NCBI GenBank assembly: GCA_046262935.1
Contig: JBHELT010000093.1
Location: forward strand, 1-12,404
From: JBHELT01 sp046262935
GTDB taxonomy: Bacteria; Actinomycetota; CADDZG01; JAHWKV01
Direction: 5' to 3'
Length of the DNA stretch: 12,404 nt
The position numbers and the translations under genes were made by a program. The notes beneath the pieces were generated by a model that saw only the letters and a program-made list of their open reading frames with translations, did no database searches and had not been told where the DNA came from. Positions 6,697 through 12,404 of the stretch are shown here, piece after piece (position 1 is the first letter of the stretch; each line of letters opens with the position of its first letter).

Positions 6697-7020
6697 TCAG
6701 TCATGCGATCCCTTTAGGGGCATTACCCTCCTCGAGCCGCGGGATCGTCGGCCCCTTATGTTCCGTGCAGTTAGCTTTGGAATGGCTTCCGTCCCATAAA
6801 AGATGCATCGAGCTGAAGCGTCGGATAATTGCATCGCCCATGATGCTTCGCCCCCACCCCCGGGCAATTGTGGCCGAGCGATAGGGCCGGCGAGATTCGG
6901 TCCGGGGGAACAGTGGATCGGAACCTCTGTCGCTTCAAGCGCCCGGAGCACCTGTTGCAGGCCACCGTTGGTCAACTCCTCGATAGTCAGTTTGCTGAGC
7001 TCCAGCTCCGCGCATCTCAC
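6697..7020 (-). CDS. Hypothetical 107-residue protein (doubtful)
   Basis: A frame from GTG (7020) ends with a TGA that abuts the AAGGAG of the micro-ORF, as expected for a gene at the head of the kinase operon. The first 35 residues are amphipathic with good codon use (LTIEELTNGGLQQVLRALEA), but the second half drifts into Gly- and Arg-rich sequence without structure. Before the GTG there is only AGGGA directly adjacent, too close to work well. I recognise no family. It may be a small operon gene, a decayed gene, or non-coding leader. Confidence 0.3.
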   Translation of the reverse strand: MRCAELELSKLTIEELTNGGLQQVLRALEATEVPIHCSPGPNLAGPIARPQLPGGGGEASWAMQLSDASARCIFYGTEAIPKLTARNIRGRRSRGSRRVMPLKGSHD

Positions 7021-7110
7021 TCCCTAATGGCTAACGAAGGATTGGAGACTCTCATCGTCTGTAGAGATGAAAACTCCGGTCCCTATCTAGATAACGGTCT
7101 GAGGGCGTAA

Positions 7111-7146
7111 TCCTTTGAAAGAAATTTTCAAAGGAGTGCTCACTCC
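7111..7146 (+). promoter_or_regulatory. Composite dyad A upstream of sigma gene
   Basis: The first dyad has 10-nt perfect arms, TCCTTTGAAA (7111-7120) and TTTCAAAGGA (7126-7135), around a 5-nt loop. A second dyad follows directly after TTTCAAA: GGAGTG (7133-7138), CT, CACTCC (7141-7146). The two dyads share the bases GGA, so in RNA they would compete at that edge. No T-run follows, so it is not a typical terminator. The same architecture occurs at 8501-8533 on the other strand. It could be a DNA operator or a paired-hairpin RNA element. Confidence 0.6.
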
Positions 7147-7165
7147 CTAGGATGAGAACGTGTCC

Positions 7166-7221
7166 CTCGCGATGAACGCGGCGATCTACCTGCGGTTTCC
7201 TTCGTTTCCGCAGGTCGCGAG
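7166..7221 (+). promoter_or_regulatory. Nested stem in sigma leader
   Basis: ACCTGCGG (7188-7195) and CCGCAGGT (7208-7215) form a perfect 8-bp stem with a 12-nt loop. Immediately outside, CTCGCG (7166-7171) pairs with CGCGAG (7216-7221), leaving a 16-nt one-sided bulge. The 5' outer strand, extended to CCTCGCG (7165-7171), is also complementary over 7 nt to CGCGAGG (7322-7328), the Shine-Dalgarno region of the sigma gene. The two pairings cannot coexist, giving a possible translational switch. Both are GC-rich and short, so chance is not excluded. Confidence 0.45.
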
Positions 7222-7332
7222 CGAAGTTTGAAAGACCTCACCATCTGTCAGGGGATTCTAGAAAGACTCACAACGCCCTGGTCAATCCGCTGCGGCTGGC
7301 AGATGATTAGGTACCCGATCCCGCGAGGATCT

Positions 7333-8211
7333 ATGAACTTCGACGATCTGTACAACAAGTACGCAGGCAGGATCCGCAGGCTAGCCTTCTCCTACCTGCA
7401 CGATGAATTCCGTGCAGAAGACGTCTGCCAGGAAGTCCTTTTGAAGGCTCATTCCCATCTCCCCGAGAGCGACTGGCAGGATGCGTGGCGGTGGCTATCG
7501 AAAGTAACAAAGAACCTATGTATAGACATCCTTCGGGCGGTCCGCGAACAGACGACACAGGAACGCGACGTCGCATCCGACGAACCGGACCCTGAGGAAC
7601 TGTATGCACGAGCAGTCAAGAAAGAGCTCGTTGAGGTCGCCCTCGGCCGTATTCCGTCCAAGCACAGAGGAATCCTCGCTCTCAGGTACCGCAAAGAGCT
7701 AAGCCACAAGGAAATCGGCGAAGTCACTGGAGCCTCGGCCACGTCAGTGAACAACCAGATTCATTACGCGAAGAGATTGCTCAAAGTAGAGCTCAGAAAA
7801 CTTGGGCTGCCGGCGCTCGCTGGATGGCCTGCGGTTCGATTTCGTCGGCCAAGGTTCATCCTCGCGAACGCATTGGTGGCGACCTCCGTGGTGGTCGCCA
7901 TCTTCGTAATGCCATTGCCGTCGGAAGTGCCCTCGGCGAACCCGCTCCCACATCCGGTGGGCCGGGTTCCTCCACTGCCGACAAAGGGCGAGGTCATATC
8001 GGATCCGGTGGAGCATGTTTCAACCGCTCCTTCGATCCGTCATATGTCCGCGCCACAAGCGACCGGGAGCTTGACTCCGAGCTTAGAGATGGATTCCCCC
8101 GTTCCCAGAGATCGTGAAGACGAAAAGCGCATCCAAGTTGGCCCTGTAGGAATCGAATGCAGTCGACCTTCAGGCCCGCTAACGGGCAAAATCTGCGAGC
8201 TGGGCGGCTAG
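7333..8211 (+). CDS. Sigma-70 family (ECF-like) factor with membrane-anchored tail
   Basis: This 292-residue protein starts with sigma region 2 (about 2-70; DDLYNKYAGRIRRLAFSYL, the AEDVCQEVLLKAH helix, and a W-rich promoter-melting segment DAWRWLSKVTKNLCIDILR) and region 4 (about 98-156, with IPSKHRGILALRYRKELSHKEI and the recognition helix SATSVNNQIHYAKRLL). It continues past the usual ECF end into one hydrophobic helix (about 175-193), then a Pro-rich tail of about 100 residues with two Cys (276, 288). By the positive-inside rule (RRPR before the helix) the tail should be outside the cell. The ATG at 7333 has GAGG about 5 nt upstream; the frame extends to a TTG at 7228 without a ribosome site. 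No anti-sigma gene is adjacent. The tail may act as a built-in sensor or release signal; that is inference. Confidence 0.88.
   Translation: MNFDDLYNKYAGRIRRLAFSYLHDEFRAEDVCQEVLLKAHSHLPESDWQDAWRWLSKVTKNLCIDILRAVREQTTQERDVASDEPDPEELYARAVKKELVEVALGRIPSKHRGILALRYRKELSHKEIGEVTGASATSVNNQIHYAKRLLKVELRKLGLPALAGWPAVRFRRPRFILANALVATSVVVAIFVMPLPSEVPSANPLPHPVGRVPPLPTKGEVISDPVEHVSTAPSIRHMSAPQATGSLTPSLEMDSPVPRDREDEKRIQVGPVGIECSRPSGPLTGKICELGG
8174..8187. terminator. Weak hairpin at the convergent gene ends
   Basis: GCCCG (8174-8178) and CGGGC (8183-8187) form a 5-bp GC stem with a 4-nt loop inside the last codons of the sigma gene, followed on the plus strand by AAAA rather than T. It might slow polymerase arriving from either side but it is not a good intrinsic terminator. 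Confidence 0.2.
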
Positions 8212-8212
8212 C

Positions 8213-8464
8213 TCAAAGTTCCCTTACGCACTCCCAACTCCTTACCATGACGGGACCGAGCGGTACCTGGTTCGGACCCTGCCAAATCCCGCCCTGGCAC
8301 GTCTGGTCGCAGTAGGTGACGAGCGGAACCGGATGCGCGTCGGTTCCCACCCACACGGTGACGTGACCGCAGACTTGTACAGCGGGAGCCGGCGCCGCCG
8401 GTCCGATCAACAGCCCAGCAACGAAGGATCCAACTACCAAGAGGCGTAGAACTCGAATCTTCAT
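8213..8464 (-). CDS. Small secreted four-cysteine protein
   Basis: This is an 83-residue precursor with a clear Sec signal peptide: basic start (MKIRVLR), hydrophobic core (LLVVGSFVAGLLIG) and a likely cleavage after PAPA (Ala28). The mature part is only about 55 residues, with four Cys (32, 52, 56, 79) that could form two disulfides, and several Gly/Pro/Trp. No lipobox Cys is seen. The ATG at 8464 is preceded by GGAGGAG at 5-nt spacing. I recognise no family. It is convergent with the sigma gene, whose stop lies 1 bp away, and divergent from the GGDEF-EAL gene. Its leader carries composite dyad B and an anti-Shine-Dalgarno segment, so expression is probably regulated. A role as an outside signal for the sigma tail is speculation from position only. 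Confidence 0.75.
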   Translation of the reverse strand: MKIRVLRLLVVGSFVAGLLIGPAAPAPAVQVCGHVTVWVGTDAHPVPLVTYCDQTCQGGIWQGPNQVPLGPVMVRSWECVREL

Positions 8465-8469
8465 CTCCC

Positions 8470-8503
8470 CTCCTCCAATCGATTGACTAGCTCAACGGAG
8501 GAG
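8470..8503 (-). promoter_or_regulatory. Anti-Shine-Dalgarno pairing in secreted-protein leader
   Basis: On the minus strand CTCCTCC (8503-8497) is exactly complementary to GGAGGAG (8476-8470), the ribosome site of the secreted protein, with a 20-nt loop between. Three of these bases (8503-8501) also belong to the 3' arm of the 6-2-6 dyad in element B, so the dyad hairpin and the sequestering stem exclude each other. Complementarity is directly visible; switching behaviour is inferred. Confidence 0.4.
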
Positions 8504-8533
8504 AAGTCCTTCTCTTTGAAAACTTTTCAAAGA
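8501..8533 (-). promoter_or_regulatory. Composite dyad B in the divergent promoter region
   Basis: Read on the minus strand, a perfect palindrome has 10-nt arms TCTTTGAAAA and TTTTCAAAGA around one base (8533-8513). Directly after its TTTCAAA comes GAGAAG, GA, CTTCTC, a 6-2-6 dyad (8514-8501). This repeats the layout of element A at 7111-7146: same TTTGAAA/TTTCAAA core, same junction, same 6-2-6 size, but four of six base pairs of the second dyad differ while pairing is kept. It lies 36 bp before the secreted-protein start and 51 bp before the GGDEF-EAL start, so a protein bound here could control both. Confidence 0.6.
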
Positions 8534-8584
8534 AACCTGTCCCAGTGCCGTTTACCAAGAAGGCGAGGCTACGGAGGCTGCCAA

Positions 8585-11014
8585 ATGGAGGACGCAGACA
8601 AGCAACAGAGTGCTGCTCTTACGCACGCTCTGGCGGATCGCCCTGCGAGCTCTAGTCAATCCTCTCGAAACCGATCCGTTCGCTCTCTGCTTCTGACGAT
8701 CGTCATAGCAGCTTCGGTGTTCGTCTCAGTGACGAGTGCGATCTTCCTGTGGATCAGCTTCGACCGGGGACGCGAGGCTGCTTTAGACAGAGTCAACGCG
8801 GTTGCTGCGGATATCGCGACCGATCTTTCCAAATCGGTTGCCGAAGCGCAGAAAGCTGTGGAAGGTGCCGCTCCAAGCCTGGGGCCCGTCCTCGCCGCGC
8901 CGGCCGGGTGTCAGCTGACCTCGAGCTCCGTTGGCGTTTTCGAATCGGCGCAATTGCACCTCGTGGATGAGCGCGGCGCGATCGTGTGCTCTTCTCTCGC
9001 AGGAAAGGTGCCCTTGCCGTCGCTGGCCTACGCCGACGTTGAGTGGATGCGGAGGCTACCAACCGCGCGGCAGACAATCGTTTCCGAACCCTTCGACGAC
9101 GAACTTGGCGGCACGCGGTCGATCGCAGTTGCAACACCGATCCGAGACGGCGAGCGTTACCAGGGCGCCTTCCTGGCCACGTTACCGACGGATAACCTTG
9201 TGAAGACCTTGATCGGCGGATCGGCTACGCGTCGAGGTGTCGATGTCGTGATCGTCGATCGCCGGTCGGCTGCGATCATCAGCGGGAGTGAAGCTCCGGC
9301 TTCAAACGCAACCGCGAAGGGGACTCCGTTCGCCTCTCGGCGAGCCGGCGAATGGCGAGGTATGGATGGAAGGGATCGCTTCTATTCCGCAGTTCCAATC
9401 GAGCGCTTCGGATGGGATGTCTACGCGGGGGTACAGTCCTCGGTCGTCCTGGCGGGTGCCCGACGTGATCGCCTGGCCGGCATCGTTGCGACGATCCTGC
9501 TCGTTGTCTTGCTTGTTGTATTGGGCTCGATCGTGAACCGACGGATCGCCAAGCCGCTTCGATCCTTGAGCGTTGCCATCGCCGAAGCTGCAAACCACGC
9601 ACTCCCAGCCGGCGTCGTTATTCAAGGGCCCGCGGAAGTTACAGGCGTCGCCGATCGCTTCAATGAACTCCTAGAGGCACGCACGACATACGAGGAGACG
9701 CTTGTTTATCAAAGCTCGCACGACTCGTTGACCGGTCTTCCGAATCGGGTCCTGATGAGCGACCGTCTCCGCCAGGCGCTGGAGCGCGATTCTGAGGCCG
9801 AGCGGATCGCTGTTCTCTTCATCGATCTTGATCACTTCAGCTCACTCAACCAAAGCCTCGGTCACTCGGCTGGAGACATAGTCCTCACGACGGTCGCGAC
9901 CAGACTGACGGAAGCGGCCAGGCCGGGTGAGACGGTCGCTCGGTTCGGCGCTGATGAGTTCGTCGTCGTGAGCGAAGGCATTGATGGACCCTCTCATGCT
10001 GTCGGAATCGTCGAGCGCATCCGCCGCGCCGTGGTTGCAGCGATAGACGTAGGCGCGTCGACCGTGTCGGTAACGGCCTCGGTAGGCGTAGTTCTCAATA
10101 GGGGTGGGGCGGAGGCTACCGAGGATCTCCTACGCGATGCGGCTGCGGCGATGCACAGGGCCAAGCAACAAGGAATCGATCGCGTCGAGATCTTTGACGA
10201 AACACTCAGAGCCAGATTGGCTCAACGCATCTCGACCGAGACTGACTTGCGAACGGCCCTACAACGCGACGAACTTTTTATCCACCATCAACCGAAGGTC
10301 GATCTTCGAACGGGCCGCATCGTAGGCACTGAGGCTCTGGTGCGCTGGCGACACCCGACGCGCGGAATCGTTCCTCCTGGCGAGTTCATCGCGGTCGCCG
10401 AGGAGAGCGGCTTGATCGAGCCTCTTGGTCGGCACGTTCTCGCGCTTGCGGCCCGCGATGCTGTCGAACTTCAAGGGCGTAGCGACCACCCGATCAGCGT
10501 CGCTGTGAACGTCTCAGCTGTACAAATGGTCGAGACGCTTCCGGAAGTCGTGGAAGCGACTATCGCCAAGGCAGGCGCGGACACGAGGATGATAGGTCTG
10601 GAGCTAACCGAAAGCAGCCTGCTCGGAGATCCGGCCTCCGCAACCCCAATCCTTCGAGGATTGAAGGCGATGGGACATACGCTGAGCCTCGATGACTTTG
10701 GAACCGGATACTCGTCACTTTCCTATCTCCGACGCTATCCGATCGATGAGCTGAAGATCGATCAAAGCTTTGTGGGCGACATGGGAATTGATGGCGAAGA
10801 TGCACTCATCACGTCGATCATCGCGATGGGTCGAGCATTGCATCTGCAAGTGGTAGCCGAGGGCGTAGAGAAGCCTGAGCAACTCAGGACTCTCGCCGCA
10901 CTCGGTTGCAACACGGCCCAGGGATATCTGCTCGCGCGGCCTCAACCTCTCGCCGATGTCGTGGATCTCGCGAAAGAAGGATTCGACCTCCGGACATTGT
11001 CTGTGGGACGCTAA
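8585..11014 (+). CDS. Membrane sensor with HAMP, GGDEF and EAL domains (c-di-GMP turnover)
   Basis: This 809-residue protein has TM1 (34-58), a periplasmic-side sensor of about 240 residues (probably Cache-like), TM2 (298-316), a HAMP region (about 317-370), GGDEF (about 376-540) and EAL (about 550-800). The GGDEF signature reads GADEF (455-459), with DLDHF (414-418), Ser instead of the usual Lys after it, and an I-site-like RPGE instead of RxxD, so cyclase activity is doubtful. The EAL domain looks fully catalytic: EALVRW (583-588), NVSAVQ (Asn642), ELTES (Glu673), DDFGTGYSS (Asp703-Asp704), LKID (Lys724), AEGVE (Glu759, Glu762), QGY. It is most likely a c-di-GMP phosphodiesterase with a regulatory GGDEF. 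The ATG at 8585 has GGAGG 7 nt upstream; the frame is open to TTG 8483, but that start would span dyad B. Confidence 0.92.
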   Translation: MEDADKQQSAALTHALADRPASSSQSSRNRSVRSLLLTIVIAASVFVSVTSAIFLWISFDRGREAALDRVNAVAADIATDLSKSVAEAQKAVEGAAPSLGPVLAAPAGCQLTSSSVGVFESAQLHLVDERGAIVCSSLAGKVPLPSLAYADVEWMRRLPTARQTIVSEPFDDELGGTRSIAVATPIRDGERYQGAFLATLPTDNLVKTLIGGSATRRGVDVVIVDRRSAAIISGSEAPASNATAKGTPFASRRAGEWRGMDGRDRFYSAVPIERFGWDVYAGVQSSVVLAGARRDRLAGIVATILLVVLLVVLGSIVNRRIAKPLRSLSVAIAEAANHALPAGVVIQGPAEVTGVADRFNELLEARTTYEETLVYQSSHDSLTGLPNRVLMSDRLRQALERDSEAERIAVLFIDLDHFSSLNQSLGHSAGDIVLTTVATRLTEAARPGETVARFGADEFVVVSEGIDGPSHAVGIVERIRRAVVAAIDVGASTVSVTASVGVVLNRGGAEATEDLLRDAAAAMHRAKQQGIDRVEIFDETLRARLAQRISTETDLRTALQRDELFIHHQPKVDLRTGRIVGTEALVRWRHPTRGIVPPGEFIAVAEESGLIEPLGRHVLALAARDAVELQGRSDHPISVAVNVSAVQMVETLPEVVEATIAKAGADTRMIGLELTESSLLGDPASATPILRGLKAMGHTLSLDDFGTGYSSLSYLRRYPIDELKIDQSFVGDMGIDGEDALITSIIAMGRALHLQVVAEGVEKPEQLRTLAALGCNTAQGYLLARPQPLADVVDLAKEGFDLRTLSVGR

Positions 11015-11110
11015 CGTTTCGGTTCGTTCCCGCGAGTCCTCACGTATGAGCACTGCCCTCTCGGGGACGCCCTTCGCCCTAGCCGAGTAGAGAATATCGT
11101 TGTGCTGGAC

Positions 11111-11854
11111 ATGGACCTTTTTTCGACCCAATTTCGAGGAGACGTGCGGCAACAGCTTCTCGAAATGGCCCGTCATGATTCGAGGATCACGGCGGCCGCC
11201 ATCACCGGCTCGCTCGCGGCCGACGCCGAAGATCGGTGGTCTGATATCGATCTAGCGTTCGGAGTCGATGGCGATATCAATGAAGTAATCGAGGACTGGA
11301 CGGCTCAAGTCACGGCCGAATTCGATGGACTGCACCTGCTGGACGTGACGGTGCCGACTGCCATCTACCGTGTCTTTCTTCTTCCAGGGTCACTCCAGGT
11401 GGACCTGGCATTCAGCCCAGAGGATCAATTCGGTCCCCGAGGACCGAAGTTTCGAATGATCTTCGGAAAGGCTGCCCAGGAAGTTTCTTCAAGCTCCTCG
11501 GTGTCTGAACAGATAGGTCTTGGCTGTCTTTATCTCTTGCACGCGCATTCCAGCCTTGCGAGGGGGAAGTTGTGGCAAGGGAATTACTTCGTGGCAGAGC
11601 TACGCAACATCTCCATGTCACTTGCCTGCCGACGGCTTGGCCTACCCGCGGCTGAGGGCCGCGGGTTCGATCGGTTACCAAAGAACGAATTGAAGGACTA
11701 CTACCTGACAGTTCCATCCTCCATTTCGAACGGTGAGCTGCAACACGCTTTGACTGTCTCGATCCAATTGTTCGTGAAAGAAGCTGCTCGGCACGACCCT
11801 GACTTAGCTCGCGAACTGATAGACCGGTCCGTTCTTCTTAGAGGGTTCGAATGA
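11111..11854 (+). CDS. Nucleotidyltransferase-fold protein (aminoglycoside adenylyltransferase-like)
   Basis: This 247-residue protein has the polymerase-beta-type nucleotidyltransferase signature: GS at 33-34, then SDIDLAF with Asp45 and Asp47, and a third carboxylate Asp98 in LQVDLAF. The C-terminal half is helical (LYLLHAHSSLARGKLWQGNY, LRNISMSLACRRLGL), as in substrate-binding halves of aminoglycoside-type nucleotidyltransferases. Catalytic residues look intact, so nucleotide transfer is plausible, but the substrate is unknown and resistance should not be assumed. The ATG at 11111 gives an N-terminus typical of this group; a GTG at 11102 is equally open and neither has a strong ribosome site. 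Its stop overlaps the ATG of the decayed hydrolase (ATGA), so both were once co-translated. The 96 bp before it show no clear promoter or terminator. Confidence 0.85.
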   Translation: MDLFSTQFRGDVRQQLLEMARHDSRITAAAITGSLAADAEDRWSDIDLAFGVDGDINEVIEDWTAQVTAEFDGLHLLDVTVPTAIYRVFLLPGSLQVDLAFSPEDQFGPRGPKFRMIFGKAAQEVSSSSSVSEQIGLGCLYLLHAHSSLARGKLWQGNYFVAELRNISMSLACRRLGLPAAEGRGFDRLPKNELKDYYLTVPSSISNGELQHALTVSIQLFVKEAARHDPDLARELIDRSVLLRGFE

Positions 11855-12404
11855 TGCGATATGTACTCGTCCATTCCCCGTTGGTCGGGCCAAGCGCATG
11901 GACTTCCGTTGCGGAGATCCTAATCGCTTCGGGCGCCGCGGCAGACCTTCCCTAGCTGCATGACCTTTCAGAAGCGCCTGGTCCAAGCTAGCTCAGAGCG
12001 GTGGGAATTGTCCTATCAAGCATGAAGGACGCCGATGAATCCATAGCTCTCGTGGCGCACAGCGGGGCCGGGGCGTTCCTTCCCAAGATCGGAGAGGCTC
12101 TTGGTGATCGGCTCCGCTGCTATGTGTTCGCAGATGCTCAGTTGCCCGACCGCAAAGGGCTCTTCCCGACTGATGCGGAGTTCCTTGAACTTCGGTCGTC
12201 GATGGCTTCGAGTACGGGCCGGTTGCCAAAGTGGTCGAAGGGGTGGGGCGAAGAGACTATGGAGAGTCCAGTTCCAGACCACCGAACACGTTCGACGTTG
12301 AGGCTGAACTCCCCGAGCAACCAATTGAATTCCTTGGATCAGCTGGGGGCACGAGCCTCTCCAGTGCTAGTCCCAGCAAAGCCCACAGCGGCGCGTAGTC
12401 GAGG
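11851..12404 (+). pseudogene. Alpha/beta hydrolase pseudogene (runs off window)
   Basis: The frame from ATG 11851 encodes a recognisable alpha/beta hydrolase: RYVLVHSPLVGPSAW at the N-terminus, the nucleophile elbow VAHSGAGAFLP, the strand YVFADAQLP, and PKWSKGWGEE. Two in-frame TAG codons break it, at 11953-11955 and 11989-11991. Near 12285-12300 the frame seems to shift, since EAELPEQPIEFL continues in the next phase. The window ends before the catalytic Asp and His region could be seen. The start overlaps the stop of the nucleotidyltransferase gene (ATGA), so it was the second gene of that unit. Sequencing error could explain one lesion but not easily three. Confidence 0.75.

Larger units (their letters stand above)
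7021..7332 (+). other. Structured upstream region of the sigma-factor gene
   Basis: About 310 bp without a supported gene. It contains three sets of inverted repeats in a row: the composite dyad (7111-7146), an outer/inner stem (7166-7221), and a segment (7165-7171) complementary to the ribosome site of the sigma gene. A 27-codon frame (7027-7110) and a 19-codon frame (7172-7231) exist but neither has a ribosome site. No convincing -10/-35 pair was identified. Confidence 0.5.

Noticed and set aside
7027..7110. 27-codon frame ending directly before composite dyad A
   Set aside because: No ribosome site and no recognisable sequence; the dyad after it has no T-run, so it is not a convincing gene plus terminator.
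7172..7231. 19-codon frame overlapping the leader stem of the sigma gene, as a leader peptide
   Set aside because: No ribosome binding site before its ATG and no codon run that suggests attenuation.
7228..7332. Longer sigma-factor start at TTG 7228
   Set aside because: The extra 35 residues do not resemble a sigma N-terminus, and the ATG at 7333 has a spaced GAGG and begins directly at region 2.
8483..8540. TTGACT (8483) or TTGAAA (8516) as -35 boxes for the GGDEF-EAL gene
   Set aside because: No acceptable -10 hexamer at 16-18 bp from either, so no promoter is called.
8483..8584. Longer GGDEF-EAL start at TTG 8483
   Set aside because: It would put the regulatory dyad inside the coding region; the ATG at 8585 has a well-placed GGAGG and leaves a normal cytoplasmic start before TM1.
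11804..12324. Minus-strand frames across the hydrolase region
   Set aside because: The plus strand encodes clear alpha/beta hydrolase motifs; the minus frames have no recognisable content.

Overview
The window looks like a chromosomal segment from a high-G+C, probably soil-dwelling actinobacterium (Actinomycetota; the order cannot be fixed from sequence alone). This rests on the multi-spanning membrane domain of the large histidine kinase, the GGDEF-EAL hybrid, the small 'plasmid stabilization'/Rho_N-like protein beside a DUF72 gene, frequent GTG/TTG starts and strong GGAGG ribosome binding sites. No rRNA, tRNA, CRISPR array, insertion sequence or phage gene was seen. Four gene remnants or possible remnants (berberine-bridge oxidase tail, TetR C-terminal domain, an alpha/beta hydrolase and a receiver-like micro-ORF) suggest an accessory, slowly eroding region.

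Layout. 1-1364, minus strand: a small Rho_N-type protein, then a DUF72 protein starting 2 nt after its stop, then a doubtful 68-residue ORF. 1404-1866: a gap with a BBE-domain remnant and a possible SigB/F-like promoter. 1867-2133, plus strand: a small zinc-ribbon protein. 2134-2692: a gap holding the TetR remnant. 2693-6686, minus strand: a tightly coupled signalling operon, in order of transcription: 28-codon micro-ORF, membrane PAS-PAS histidine kinase, single-domain receiver, second single-domain receiver, soluble histidine kinase. Every junction overlaps (TTGA, GTGA, an 8-nt overlap, ATGA). About 6697-7332: a doubtful ORF and a leader rich in inverted repeats. 7333-8211, plus strand: a sigma-70 family factor with a C-terminal membrane helix and an outside tail. 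8213-8464, minus strand: a small secreted four-cysteine protein, convergent with the sigma gene and 1 bp from it. 8585-11014, plus strand: a membrane sensor with HAMP, GGDEF and EAL domains. 11111-11854, plus strand: a nucleotidyltransferase-fold protein whose stop overlaps the start of a decayed alpha/beta hydrolase that runs off the window.

How the parts may work together. The operon at 2.7-6.7 kb reads as a compact phosphorelay: a membrane sensor kinase, two receivers with no output domain, and a soluble kinase, so its output must be by protein contact or lie elsewhere. The 7.1-8.6 kb block is the most unusual part. A sigma factor apparently tethered to the membrane has no recognisable anti-sigma gene beside it and faces a secreted miniprotein gene. 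Both genes are preceded, each in its own sense orientation, by the same composite element: a TTTGAAA/TTTCAAA dyad directly abutted by a 6-2-6 dyad whose bases differ but whose pairing is kept. In both leaders there is also a segment complementary to the Shine-Dalgarno region that could compete with another stem. I could not run folding or homology searches, so the regulatory reading is inference from visible complementarity.
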